DNA of 64,000 bases from contig OY101117.1 of the NCBI GenBank assembly GCA_956465555.1, positions 496,001 through 560,000 of the forward strand, read 5' to 3'. Of the stretch, positions 1-10,542 are shown piece after piece. How positions within the stretch are numbered: the first letter of the stretch is position 1; each line of letters begins with the position of its first letter. The notes below the pieces were generated by a model. It was not told the origin of the DNA. It did no database searches and was given only the letters and a program-made list of their open reading frames with translations. A program made the translations under genes and the position numbers. Source of the stretch: Nitzschia sp. pyKryTriq1. Lineage: Eukaryota > Bacillariophyta > Bacillariophyceae > Bacillariales > Bacillariaceae.

Positions 1-308
1 TCAAAAAGTCGCTCCGACTATCCATCCTCTGTGATGCTATTCGTCACGATGTCATCGGAAACGAGTCAGAGTCTGCATTCTACATCGAAGAAGACGAAGA
101 GGATGAATATTCGGAAATACGCGAACCCCATTCCTTGAAAGGACTTACCGGCAAGGAAGTCGACGAATTGGATGAAGCCGACGTGAATGTTATCTTTGTT
201 CGTGCCCCCACAGCCAGACAGCAACAAATGATCAATAACGTTAATATTGATCGCAAGCAATCCGATCGAGGTACCATGACTGGAGTGGCCAAGTCGCTGA
301 TGCCTTGA
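1..308 (+). CDS. C-terminal end of an unknown protein (5' truncated by window)
   Basis: An open frame enters from the left edge (full codons from base 3) and ends at TGA 306-308, giving about 101 residues. The tail is hydrophilic: it has an acidic run (EEDEEDEY) near residue 36, then an Asp/Glu-rich stretch, a short hydrophobic patch (VNVIFVRAP) and ends GVAKSLMP. No family is recognised. The coding call rests on the uninterrupted frame, the biased acidic composition and an AATAAA-like string about 30 bases after the stop. It converges with the minus-strand gene that ends at 754. Confidence 0.6.
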   Translation, partial: KKSLRLSILCDAIRHDVIGNESESAFYIEEDEEDEYSEIREPHSLKGLTGKEVDELDEADVNVIFVRAPTARQQQMINNVNIDRKQSDRGTMTGVAKSLMP

Positions 309-753
309 ACGGCCCCCTTTTTGCTATTAGAGAAATAAAAAGAATAAACCATAGAATTTTAGAATACCCATATGTTGGAGCGTCGATGTGCATATTTTCC
401 ACATGGATACTGGGATTGGATGCTTTAGCCCGAACAAATGGACCGCATCGATTTTGTTGCATTCGCAGTCTCGTAGTCATGCTCTCTCTCTCTCTCTCTG
501 AGATAGGATGACTCCGAGTAAACTCTGATAGAGAGATGAAATGGCTACTGAACTCTAATCTGTGTCTTTAAAGGCTTTGTGTCTATCCGTATTAAAATGT
601 AGCTTGTTCGCATCCGACTGAAAAAAGTTGTCAATCTGTTGTTGATTCCCATTTCGCGGGATCTGTTGTTGATTCCCATTTCGCGGGAGATTGTTCACAG
701 AGCTGCCCGCGTACCGGTGCAGTTCCTTTACTCTGCTTGCATTTCATGAGCAG
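309..753. other. Intergenic, convergent 3' ends
   Basis: This is the spacer between two convergent genes. It holds an A-rich AATAAA-like string just after 330, a short CT microsatellite near 484-500 and the 27-bp tandem duplication listed separately. No coding signal is seen. Confidence 0.6.
634..687. repeat. 27-bp tandem duplication
   Basis: A 27-base unit starting ATCTGTTGTTGATTCCC occurs twice back to back (634-660 and 661-687) with no mismatch. It lies in the 3' flank of the gene at 754-2157. It looks like a recent slippage duplication. Confidence 0.9.
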
Positions 754-2157
754 CTAGGATCGACGCTGGCGTTTATTCTCGTGTTCGTTCCCTTCCCCGT
801 TCCCCTCGGGTGTAGACGGTGTTCCGTACTCACCCATATTCGCTCCGGGTGCTGGACTTCCACCTTCAGTGGGCTGGCCAGGTGCTCTCGGAGGATAGTG
901 TGGAGGATGACCCATTGGTGGCAGTTGTGCCTGGTACATCTGTTGGTATAGCATCCACTGCTGTTGTCCGTGCGGTTGCTGCCCAGGTGGAGGTGGTGGA
1001 TGCCCTAAGAGATGTGGTGGCGGTGGAGGGGGTGGAAGATGATGAGCGTGACCACCTTCGCCCATCTTCCGCTTTTGCTGCTGTGCGGCAGCCTCACCTG
1101 CTGTCACGGGTACGGGCGACGACCCTCCTTCACCCTCTCCCCCAGGTGCACTGGCTTGGGGAGATTGTTGTCCCGGTGCGTGGTGCGGATGGGCATAGTG
1201 GGCTTGCCAAGCAGCATATTGCGCTGCATGATGTTGGTGCTGCTGTTGCTGCTGAATATGATAGAAGTATTGTTGATGATTCTTCAGAGCACTTTGATGC
1301 TGCTGAGCAGAGGCATAACCCATTGCGGGATGGTAGTAATGCCCTTGTTGATTCGGCTCCCCTGGTCGGACCGGGTGTGCCATAGCATAGCCTGGATCCA
1401 TTCCTGGTGCAGCTACTCCGGTCTGCTCACCTTCGAAATCGGCAAGCTCAAGCCAACTGATAGCCGTTCCCTGACAATTCACTTTGGCAAGAAACGTTCT
1501 GCTTTCAGCAATATCGTTGATATCATCGCTCACTAGGTCGCCCTTTGTTTCTCCTGTGGATTTCTTCTCCTGATTCGGTTTGATGTTCTCTCCACCAGGG
1601 CTGTCGCTTTCCTTCGACTCGGTCGCTGATGCAGCGTCGGCTCCGTTGGTTGGGGAGCTAGCGTCCTTATCTTCCCCGTCCTTGGATTCCTCCTTCTCGC
1701 CATCATCGCCCGATACTGGTTTACTGGGATCAGCTACAACCGTGGCAGGATCCGCCGTTTCCAGTGCGCTCAACAAAACGTAAACCGTGCACCAAGGGAG
1801 ATGCCGATGCTTGTGTCGCTCTCTACAGAACGATCTAGTCCTATTCGTCTTTTTGCAAGCCGAACAAACCGGAGTCTTCGCATCGAATGGCGTCTTTACC
1901 TGATATGGCTGCCATTGAACCATCCTTACCGTCAAGGGCTTATCGATATACTTCCCTTCCGCGTCCGTACAAGAGTCATCCAAGGTCAAACATATGTATG
2001 CCGTTGTCCAAGGGGCGGTGGTATGGGTGTTGCGCACCCGACACATGTCTCGTGTTTTGAAATTCTTCTTGCATCTTTCACATACAGCTAGCCGAGAGTC
2101 TGGAAATTTCACATTTAGAGACTGCGTGAATCCGGGCGGAGTGAAAGTCAAGATGTT
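754..2157 (-). CDS. Protein with duplicated Cys/His (CX2CX9CX5H) module and Q/H/P-rich tail
   Basis: The frame runs 465 codons from a TTG at 2151, but a TTG start is unlikely. A TAG at 2160-2158 is preceded by a pyrimidine tract, so it reads as a 3' splice site, and a short first exon must lie upstream near 2200-2260 (not resolved). Numbering from the TTG, two copies of one module are visible: C24, C27, C37, H43 and C96, C99, C109, H115. Both have CKK after the second Cys, TR before the third Cys, CRxR after it, and PW four residues after His. The spacing is identical, which suggests zinc binding. A Ser/Asp/Glu-rich linker follows, then long Gln-, His- and Pro-rich low complexity (from about 270) and a basic KRQRR end that could be a nuclear signal. 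The function is unknown; a nuclear regulator is a guess. Confidence 0.8.
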   Translation of the reverse strand, partial: NILTFTPPGFTQSLNVKFPDSRLAVCERCKKNFKTRDMCRVRNTHTTAPWTTAYICLTLDDSCTDAEGKYIDKPLTVRMVQWQPYQVKTPFDAKTPVCSACKKTNRTRSFCRERHKHRHLPWCTVYVLLSALETADPATVVADPSKPVSGDDGEKEESKDGEDKDASSPTNGADAASATESKESDSPGGENIKPNQEKKSTGETKGDLVSDDINDIAESRTFLAKVNCQGTAISWLELADFEGEQTGVAAPGMDPGYAMAHPVRPGEPNQQGHYYHPAMGYASAQQHQSALKNHQQYFYHIQQQQQHQHHAAQYAAWQAHYAHPHHAPGQQSPQASAPGGEGEGGSSPVPVTAGEAAAQQQKRKMGEGGHAHHLPPPPPPPHLLGHPPPPPGQQPHGQQQWMLYQQMYQAQLPPMGHPPHYPPRAPGQPTEGGSPAPGANMGEYGTPSTPEGNGEGNEHENKRQRRS

Positions 2158-3527
2158 CTAGAGAGAAGAGTTGCGGAGACGGAACGGTCAGATTTCAAGC
2201 GCCTACAAAATAACACCTCAGACTACAACACCTCCATGAACTTACCCCATGAGATATCGCCTGAGGGAACATCATTTGCTGTTTATAAGATGAAAAGAAA
2301 CGAGCGAGTTTTGAGATACAACTCCAGCTGAAACAACAAAATCGAAATAGGAGCCAAAGTGCCGACGATTATCGATACCAAACGCAATAATCTGCCGTCA
2401 CCACCGCGCATTTTCGCCCCAGACTGGATCAGTCACGAGTGTTTCAATGAAAAGATTTCGGCAGGCCGTGGAGGGACGATGACGCCGTCGATCGTCAAGA
2501 CCAGCGGTGGCGACCACGGAGAAAAAACCCATTAGTTTTAACCATGACCGACCGCCATAGAAAGGAATTAAAAAGAGTTGATCGATCGTAACAAACGTGC
2601 GATTTTCAAGCCGCGATTCTCGTTCCCAAATTCTCTCGACACGAACCGCGAGAAAGGCACATTTTTAACGTTTTGGCCTCGCCGTTGCCTACCTTGCTAT
2701 CCGTCCGATACGTCGAATAAGGTGGGAGAGACATGGTGACAGCCTGGTTAGATTGATCCCGAGCTCTTTCCATCCATATACAGTGCACCCAATCCCTGCC
2801 TCAGGACAAATCCCAAATATCCTACCGGACGTGAGAATGTGGAAGTTGGTGTTGTTAAATGCACCCGTCTCCCGTCTCGTGGTGAGTGTGAGACGAATGT
2901 GGGGCCAAAAAACTTCGCTGTTGAAAAATATGGCTCTCTTTCCTGATAGTAAAGTCACATGGCACATGGCTCGTCATCGAGCGCGGCTTCACTTCTACGA
3001 GCAGTTTATGGCGAATCGAAGGTGGCTGGCTTGATTTTATTGGTAAATAGAGTGTCGCTGAGACACGCAAGCAGGGCGGAGTAGGAGCGTTGACGTCGCA
3101 TTTTCTCTAGAAACCGATGTGCGTGGCAAACCGCGTAAAAAATAATGAAAGATACGAATGCAATCAATCGTTGCGCGCGGATGATGGCGCGCACCAACCT
3201 GAAACCTAGGGCTGTCGCGTCGCGTTGTCATCGTCTCATGAGATGCGGTGTTGTTGGGGAGATTGGAGACAAGAGAAGACATCATGACAATATACCGGTA
3301 GATCTGATGTGCTGGCCGATTGTGAATGTGTATGTGGACGCGCAAGAGCTGTCAGCATGGTAAACGGTTGCTAATCGTGCTGACTTAGCTGAACTACTTT
3401 GTATGGGTGCACATAGTTTAGAGTGGGGATGTCAAAAGCTATAAGTCTGCAACTAAACTAAACTTTCACTAGAGTAGCTCCTCTGGACTACTCCTAGTAC
3501 AGAATATCTAACTCTGTCTCTCGACTC
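2158..3527. other. Intergenic, 1.4 kb
   Basis: This stretch should contain the missing first exon and promoter of the minus-strand gene at 754-2157. A GGGTAAGT donor-like site lies near 2240-2250, but its phase does not fit the acceptor; a tiny ATG-GAG exon near 2230 would fit. The rest shows only short, compositionally random open frames and one TACCGGTA palindrome near 3294. No gene is seen. Confidence 0.5.
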
Positions 3528-6500
3528 TTAACCAGTGACAAGCCCCAGCGTCTTGATTCCAACCACGCAGAAAGAACAAGTCATGCAAATTTGGTTGTTC
3601 ATTGCCTGGTCCGAGTACGCCGAACCACAGTATGAACACTGCGTCGACGGCTGACCAGCGTAAATGGGAACAAAGTCTTTACAATCAATGACAAAGGACT
3701 TGCTTTCATCGTAGTTCAACTGATGCTCATTTCGTGCCATTTGTTCACTCTTTTGTCGGACCTTGGTAGCCTTAAGTTTTAGATCAGCATTTTTCTCGTT
3801 GGTCATATCAGGTAACTCGAGTAGGCGACGTGCAAAGCTAGCAGCTACAATGTAGTTTTTGTGCTTGAATGCAGTACCCATGGCCGAACGAAGGGCCAAG
3901 AGCAAATGCACAGGCTGCAAGTTACAGTGTGTGAAATAGGCAGCCAGCTCGGTACTACGGACAGGGTCCGCACCAGCCTGCGCCATGGCTGACTTGATTC
4001 GAATGGAAGTGATGTACTCTCTGGCGATAGACATCATTTCTTTCATTTCACTCTCTTCTTGTCGATTTTCAGTGACGACCATTGGAATCTTGGTGAGGAC
4101 ATCCGCAAAGGCTGCCTGCGAATCACCAAATTTACCACCTTGGAAGAAGCGGTAACCGTTTCGGATGCCATTGACCAAATCCTTGGTGCTCAAGTAGGTA
4201 CGGGGCAAGGATTCGGAACCTGGGTTTCCAGCACCATCGTTTCGTAGAAGTGGGATGGGTATGCTCCCACTTCCCGGAATACCTGGTACACTCATCATGG
4301 CACCAAGATAGCAACCCATCATCGATTCCTTTAGGACATTGAAGTCGGAGGCAGCGATCTGTCGGTTCAAGAGTTGCATTGCAGAAGACATACCACCGGC
4401 CGCAACGTGGTCGGATGCATGTGAACTGTTGGCAACCCAGCAACCAGCTGGGGGTCGTCCTGATGGAGGCATCTGGAATCCAGAATCGTCTCCCAGCATA
4501 TCAAGGCCATCGTCTTGGGCAACGGCAGGTCCTCCGAGATCCAGGTCATCGCCAAGATCACCGAGTTCATCATCCCAGTCGTCGTCTCCAAAGTCGAGAT
4601 CGTCGCCAGCTGCAAGATTGGTACTTGGACCGGCATCCATTTCGTCGCCGAACCCAGCATCTCCATCGTCCCAAGCATCAACAGCTCCAGTATCAGGCAT
4701 CGGAGCTGCCGCCGCATCGGCATATTCTTCGCCTTCGTCCGGAGTGGCCGCGCTCAAGTCAGCAAGAGTCGACTTTTGCACCTCCAACGTAGGCCAGTTA
4801 GCCTCGCGGAAGATGGGTGTCGGCGGCTGCAGTAGACGGCCCCCACTAAGATCAGCGGCAGCAGCGAGGGCATCTGCTTTGGCAGCGACAGCCTCAACAT
4901 CGCCCTTATTGGTCTCGATGGCTATCTTGATACGTTCCGCGTCATCTTCCAGTCCATGGAGCTTGGCACACATGTAGGCAAGCGGGAGGTTACCACTGGC
5001 CTCCAAAACTGACACTCGTTCCGTTGCATCACCCAACAAAAGGGCATTGTGGTAGCGACCCATAATGTCGTTTCGCATTTGAGAGATCTTGAGCATCTTT
5101 CGTAGCTTCTCAGTGTCACCGGAGATGAGGTACAAGAAGGAGAGGCGATCAAAGTCCTTGGTCCTTTGATAAGACATTTCGACGACTTGGTGATTACCCT
5201 GGCGGAGCGCCTCGTTTCCAAGTTCGCCCCAGATTTCTCGTCCAGACTCTGCTTGTTGCTCCAACGCAAAGGCAGCCTCCATGGCAGCTTCAATATCACC
5301 ACATGCAAGGGCCAATCGGAAACGAGTCTTGGGTTCCCGGACAAAGTGAAGAGCCACTTCCGGAAAGCCCTTGTCCTGCAAGTACGCAACAATGGAGCGT
5401 CCACAAAGGCGGCTGTGTTTCACCATGTGCATGACTTGGCCGTACTGCAACGTGTAACGAAAGGGATTTTTTAGCGGGGGGGGGGGGGGGGATACAGAAA
5501 AAAGAGGGAAATACAACAAGGCCGTACCTTCTTGTTAGCAAGGGCCAACTTGAAACGAGCTTCTGTCGTATCGATTGAAATGACGCGAGCACGAGCCTCG
5601 CGATCCAAGCAAAAGAGCTGATCCTTAACGGCTCGCATGGCGTAGAGTGGAGCATCCAAAGTACGAATTGTCCCGGTATCTCCCGAAGGCAGACAGTACT
5701 TGACATGATGCAAAGTTGTGTACAGGAAGAGATTGGAGGCAGTTCCCCCGGTGGGGCTAACGTCCCAGCATCCGCTCTTGATGCGAACATTGTCAGAAAT
5801 GCTGCACAATTGTTCGAGCATACGATCGGCAATGACCACACCATACTTGCAGACAATGGCAACCTTGGATCCATCGGGACTCCACACGATTGTTTTGATC
5901 TTGGGGGCGGTGATTTCTCCCAAAACACGCCGGGATTGAACTTCGAACAAAATTGCACGGTCTTCGGCACGCAGCAAGATGCGTCCACTGGCCCCACCAT
6001 CATAAAGAGCGTCAATATTGGGGACGGGTGGCTGTACCTTCTTGGTCGTTTCATTGTTCAAGTTCTTGATTACAATTTGACGCTGGTGGCGATCCAAGAC
6101 GGCGAATCGATTGCGTCCCAAAAAGACGGCGGGTCCGAGACAGGATCCGCGCTTGCCATCCGTGACGCTACCGCTGGAGTTCGATAAGGAAAAGGTGATC
6201 AATTCGTAACTGCCACCGTCAACGTCGCTGCAGACAAGGATGTTTCCTTCGCTAGGATTGTGCTGGTTGTATGCCAAAAAGCGTGGAGCACTTCCGATAC
6301 CGTCGGTTTGAGCTTGTTGGCCGACGCGACGCAAGGAAGCAATGGGGACATCGACACCTCCCGAAGCTCGCCCGTAATCGTGCAAGAAAAGTTCCCGACC
6401 TCGGACATAGTAGAGCTGGTTGGTCAGACCATGCGCGGAAGCAGGTCGTTCCCGTTCGAGTTTGAAGACGATCATACCGGAATCGTGACCGGCTGCCAAC

Positions 6501-7609
6501 AAATTTTGGGCACGGTGGGCCGCCAAGATCCAAAAGCGATCGCCTTCGCGACGGAATGTTTGTACACCGACTCGCTTGCTGACATCCCATACACGGATGC
6601 TGCGGTCCTCAGAGTTGGAGACCACAAGATCATGTTTGGGATGGAATAGACAACAAGAGACGTTGTTGGCATGGCCACGGAGAGTATCCACTTCCCAGGC
6701 CTTGGTTTCGCTCATTCGCCACAGCTTGACTTGACGATCATCGGCTGCCGAAGCCAAGAGAGGGAGAGTCGGATGGAAACAAGCCCAGTTGACTCCACGG
6801 TCATGTCCTTCCAAGACGTACTTGACAACGACGTCGTTGGTTCCAAACAATTCCGCTTGCACATTCATCGCTGTCGAGGTAGTGGCACTGCGGCTCGCCA
6901 TCGGATCCATCATGGCATCCCCCATTTGTTTCTTGCGCAGACCAGTAGTGTCCCAGACTCGGACAGTTTGATCCAAACTAGCAGACACAATCAAGTCTTC
7001 AGAGGGATGGAAGGAAGCACACATAACGTAGTGATTGTGTCCCGTCAAAACGCTCAAGCAAGAGCGCTTGTGAAAGTCCCACAAACGGAGAGTCTGATCG
7101 TCGGACGCGCTCAAAATCCACGGGAATTGAGAAGGGTTCGGATGGAATTGAACAGTTCGGATGTAATCCAAGTGTCCCAACAATGTGAAAAGACATCTTC
7201 GGAGCTTGTAGTCCCATACTTTGATTTTGTAATCGTCACCACCGGAGACAATCAAAGGCTCGTTGAGGTGAAAATCCACACCTCGAACGGGTCCTTCGTG
7301 CTCTTCGAATCGATCAATCACCGTTCCAACGCGGTAGTCCCATCTATAACATCAAAGGAGTGTGCGCACACCACACATGTTGTGAGAAGGGGCCTATGCC
7401 TATCAAATAATACAGCCTGCATATATCGGACCATCCTTCTTGCGAGAGACAAGAGTTGAATTGAATCTGATCAGTCAGTGACCGCACAAAACTTCCGCTA
7501 CTTACAATTGAATCACACCATTGTGAAGGGAGGCACACACCCATGGTCGTACAGGGTGGAATGCCAGCCCCTTCACCCGGGCGGATTTGCTTTCAAACTT
7601 GGTCAACAT
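3528..7609 (-). CDS. COPA: Coatomer subunit alpha (alpha-COP, COPI coat)
   Basis: This is the largest subunit of the COPI coat, acting in retrograde Golgi-to-ER transport. Three exons: 7609-7506, 7343-5528 and 5444-3528. The introns (7505-7344 and 5527-5445) have GT-AG ends and the phases fit, giving 1278 residues against about 1224 in human. The start is fixed by [19 protein letters not shown], nearly the family N-terminus. WD40 repeats fill about residues 1-310, with near-invariant strings such as [27 protein letters not shown] and [11 protein letters not shown]. The alpha-solenoid follows, including KLALANKK joined across intron 2 to [13 protein letters not shown]. An Asp/Glu/Gly-rich linker lies around 877-965. 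The C-terminal domain that binds epsilon-COP starts near 1000 ([24 protein letters not shown]) and keeps a Cys-rich end ([14 protein letters not shown]). Nothing appears broken. Confidence 0.97.
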
Positions 7610-8498
7610 GGTCGATGTTGTATTATGACCGAGAGAGAGTTGATGCGGGCATTGGCGTTTTTCACTTGCTGCTATTGTTGCGGGTTGCGGTCGCCGCGGT
7701 CACCGTCCGCCATCGCCGCCGGCCATTATTTTGTTGCCGCTGCAAGCAGCAAAGTCAAAAGGGGGAGCCAGCTCATTCAGCGACTTTTGGGGGCGTCGTG
7801 TGGCCGGTCATTACAGTACGATTGTTTTTTGGATAGTGGTTGACTCACATGACTTCATCTTCGTTCACGGATCACATGTCGGACCAGACACGCACATCTA
7901 CAGGTACCGTATCGGACTACAGTAGCTACTCGTCCTCCCAATCCCAACTACAAGAGCAACAGATTACCTCCTCACCTCGTAGACTCGAAGCCATGAAGTG
8001 TTCATACTGAATGCGATCAAACGACAATAAGCATAAACAACATACATGCATTGATGATGGCGTTGCCATTTGCCATTTATATATATAGTCTCCTACTACT
8101 ACTGAAACAACAAGATAACATTTCCTGGAACATAGGATGACAGCGCGACTCGATATCATGGCAGAATACGTCTACAGATAAAGGGAATACTATTATTACA
8201 GGTCGCCTCGCCCCTACTGGTTGCAGACCAAGAAGCGAAACAAAGTGACTGTGGATTGAAAAAGGTTTCGCTGGATCCTCGACATATTGCTGTTGCTATC
8301 AGGGTTGAGAGTAAGGTTGTTCCCATAGCTTCAGTCACGATGCCCAAGATCCGTCGTCGGAGACTAAACTGTGAAAACAACAATATTGGTCTCGTCATTC
8401 ATGAAATACTTTTGCCAAGTCACCTTCATCTCCATCTCCATCCGTGCCCAAGTCAAAAACCAAGAAGCTTGTGTCGACCTCCTTCATGAAAGATAGGC
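7610..8498. other. Intergenic: alpha-COP upstream region and GPX 3' flank
   Basis: This stretch lies upstream of the alpha-COP start and downstream of the selenoprotein stop, both on the minus strand. The part just after the GPX stop (8498 downwards) should contain a SECIS element. A weak candidate on the minus strand runs 8398-8357: ATGA, then a GAGAC/GTCTC stem, an AA on the loop side and a closing GA. It is too irregular to call. The rest shows no coding signal. Confidence 0.4.
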
Positions 8499-9077
8499 TT
8501 AAGCACTGCTTATACCATTGCGTTCATCTAACAACTTTTCGATGGATTCCTTCATAGAGATGGCGGGGTCCTTGGAGCCATAACGCTGTCGAGGGTTTCC
8601 TTCGTGGTCTACGAGGAACTTGCCAAAGTTCCACAGAACATTTGTTGTTCCATCTTCAAATGGAAGACGTTCCTTCAAGAAGGCAAAAACTTCACGAGCC
8701 TCGGCTCCGTTGACATCGGCCTTTTCAAAAAACACCATTTTATCGACGGTTGCTCCGAACTTGGCAGCAGTCGCCTTGATATCCTCGGGGGTACCGGGCT
8801 CTTGGCCCCCGAATTGGTTGCAGGGAAACGCCAAGATTTTGAGACCTCGTTTCCCGAACTCATCGGCGAGTTGGGCCAATTGTGTGTACTCTCTCTTTGT
8901 CAAACCTCAGTTCGATGCGACGTTTACAATAACCAGGACGTCGCCCATGAACTGATTCATGTTCACCATGGTTCCATCAATTAGGCGGTCGTGAAGCGAG
9001 TAAAAGTTGTTCGTCAATGATCGTCGGTTAGGTCCGAATCTCAAACGAGTGTATGCGGCTTGAACGGAAGACAGCAT
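8499..9077 (-). CDS. Selenocysteine glutathione peroxidase (GPX4-like)
   Basis: It reduces lipid and hydrogen peroxides with glutathione or thioredoxin. From ATG 9077-9075 the frame reads 192 residues if the TGA at 8909-8907 is decoded as selenocysteine, U57. That TGA sits exactly at the catalytic position: VIVNVASN-U-GLTKREYTQL. The rest of the catalytic set follows at family spacing: Q92 in FPCNQFGGQEP and W149-N150 in VLWNFGKFLVD. No sequence loss surrounds the TGA and both sides are fully conserved, so a pseudogene is unlikely. The first 25 residues are Arg-rich and could be an organelle presequence. The frame is open further upstream to 9275, but that part does not look like the family and M at 9077 is preferred. 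The protein lacks the dimer-interface loop, as in monomeric GPX4. Confidence 0.93.
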
Positions 9078-9535
9078 GGTGGGATGGGTTTTATCTTTCT
9101 TCTCTTTGATTGTGTTGACGGTGCGAGTATTTACTTGTGGGAGTGGAGAAAAGTAATGATATTCTCCAAAAGAAATCCAAGACACATTGGATTGGAATGG
9201 TAGTGGTGCGTGGTGTGTTCTTGATGATTCTTGGAAGCTCGAGAACAAAGCGGTGGTCCAGAATTGGGTCTTCACGACACTATCATACGACGTGCCAACA
9301 GGTATGGTGATGATGAGTCAGAAAATAATTCGTACTCTAGTAGTGAAGCCTGATAATAATAATATTGCCCTACTAGTAGTACTAGCAACGTGTCCGTATA
9401 ATGTCGTCACTTATAGCATCATTCCGAGATTCCGTAGTAAACTCATTACGAGTGTTGTACCGGTAGACGACGACGACTGCTCCTCCTCTCCTTAGTAACA
9501 GTACTACTGTAGTATTTACTACATTTTTGTATGTA
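9078..9535. other. Intergenic: GPX promoter side
   Basis: This is the upstream region of the selenoprotein gene and the left flank of the TIR-bounded element. It is rich in AGTAC/GTACT strings and holds one TACCGGTA near 9457. No gene is seen. Confidence 0.5.
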
Positions 9536-9557
9536 CTGGGATACTCGGCAAAACGTC
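9536..9557 (+). repeat. Left terminal inverted repeat
   Basis: It reads CTGGG followed by ATACTCGGCAAAA and CGTC. The reverse complement of 12320-12341 differs only at positions 2, 5 and 19. It sits at the outer edge of the left decamer array. Confidence 0.6.
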
Positions 9558-9919
9558 GCCGATCGGACAAAGAACGTCCGAAACGTCCGAAAAGTCCACG
9601 AACGTTCCCAAACGTTCACTAACGTTCAAGACGTCTATCAGACACTTCCAAGACGTGTCCAAGACGTCGCAAACGTCCAGAGTACGTCCAACAACGTCCG
9701 ACAACGTCCAACATCGTCCAACATCGTCCAACATCGTCCAACATCGTCCAACTTCGTCCAACATCGTCCAACATCGTCCAACATCGTCCAACATCGTCCA
9801 ACAACGTCCAACATCGTCCAACATCGTCCAACATCGTCCAACAACGTCCAACCACGTCCAACCACGTCCAACCACGTCCAACCACGTAAACCACGTAAAC
9901 CACGTAAACCACGTCCAAC
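9558..9919. repeat. Left subterminal array of ACGTCC decamers
   Basis: An irregular outer part (about 9558-9682) has ACGTCC/ACGTTC units at varied spacing, including several GACGTC palindromes. The inner part (about 9683-9919) is a regular 10-bp satellite whose main unit is GTCCAACATC, with variants carrying AAC, TTC or CAC in place of ATC. Because the period is 10 and the unit lacks stops, long frames stay open on both strands; these are not genes. Confidence 0.9.
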
Positions 9920-10009
9920 AACATGCGGCACCACAGCAGAATGGATGCAACAAAACTTTAACCACAGCGTGCGACGGACTTCGTAGCGTCGGGTATCACG
10001 GCGGGACCA

Positions 10010-10542
10010 ATGTCGTCGTCGTTATCATTACCAGCACCTAGCTCGAGCAAGGAATCAAGATGAACAGTTGCGTATCTTGGAGAACAACGAGAACTTGAAA
10101 TGGCACTCAAAGCTTCAGAACAAGAGGCGAAAACCTCCAGCAGTTAAGGCAAACCCGGTGCAGTCAGTATGGACGAGCCTGCCAATTACTTGTACAGTCA
10201 GCAAAAGGCCATGGAAGACTGGGCACGGCCCGGATTCCTGCATGACAAGGATGCTGTTGCTTCTTCCGCGTCGTCACAGACAAAGACGGAAACGACTCGC
10301 CCTCGAACTCAACGAGATAATTCCATGAACAGTATCGCTTCGGACGGACGCCGCCGTGCGAACTGTTTCGGACGGACGCCGCCGTGCGAACTGTTGGAAC
10401 GGGGACCTCGGAAACAAAAATTGCTATTCAGGCGGGACAAGCCCATATCGTCACTTACCGCGGATGTGGTGGGCGACTGCAAGCACCCGTCTCGTATTCC
10501 TTGGTGTTTTGTCCCAAATGCCAGACTATTTCACCGTCGTAA
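10010..10542 (+). pseudogene. Decayed gene with UIM-like motif and LSD1-type zinc-finger remnant
   Basis: From ATG 10010 one frame carries protein-like sequence: a Ser-rich start, then a perfect ubiquitin-interacting-motif core, LEMALKASEQE (LxxALxxSxxE), then a stretch beginning MDEPANYLYSQQKAMEDWARP at 10169. Stops interrupt this frame at 10061 and 10145. A 28-bp tandem duplication (about 10333-10388) follows. The remaining recognisable part, which ends with TAA at 10540-10542, continues in another frame. It contains RGCGGRLQAP and LVFCPKCQTISPS, matching the LSD1-type zinc finger (CxxC...LxxP...VxCxxC) except that the first Cys of the finger is Tyr. Introns could explain some breaks, but no convincing splice pairs are seen. 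It lies inside the TIR-bounded element and is best read as a captured, decaying copy of a host gene. Confidence 0.5.

Noticed and set aside
819-1385. 188-codon plus-strand frame opposite the Q/H/P-rich tail
   Set aside because: It is a shadow of the low-complexity coding sequence on the minus strand, with no protein-like signature of its own.
4339-4977. 212-codon plus-strand frame opposite alpha-COP
   Set aside because: It is the antisense of the acidic low-complexity linker of alpha-COP and has only Ser/Arg/Pro-rich composition.
8357-8398. SECIS candidate downstream of GPX
   Set aside because: It has ATGA, a five-pair stem, AA and GA in the right order but poor pairing above the stem; not good enough to annotate without a covariance model.
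8499-9275. GPX locus as a pseudogene with a premature stop
   Set aside because: The only interruption is TGA at the catalytic Sec position, and everything around it is conserved; recoding explains it better.
9519-10041. Several 98-151 codon frames across the left decamer array (and similar ones at 11834-12216)
   Set aside because: The repeat unit has no stop codon and a period of 10, so all frames stay open. The products are pure ten-residue repeats on both strands.
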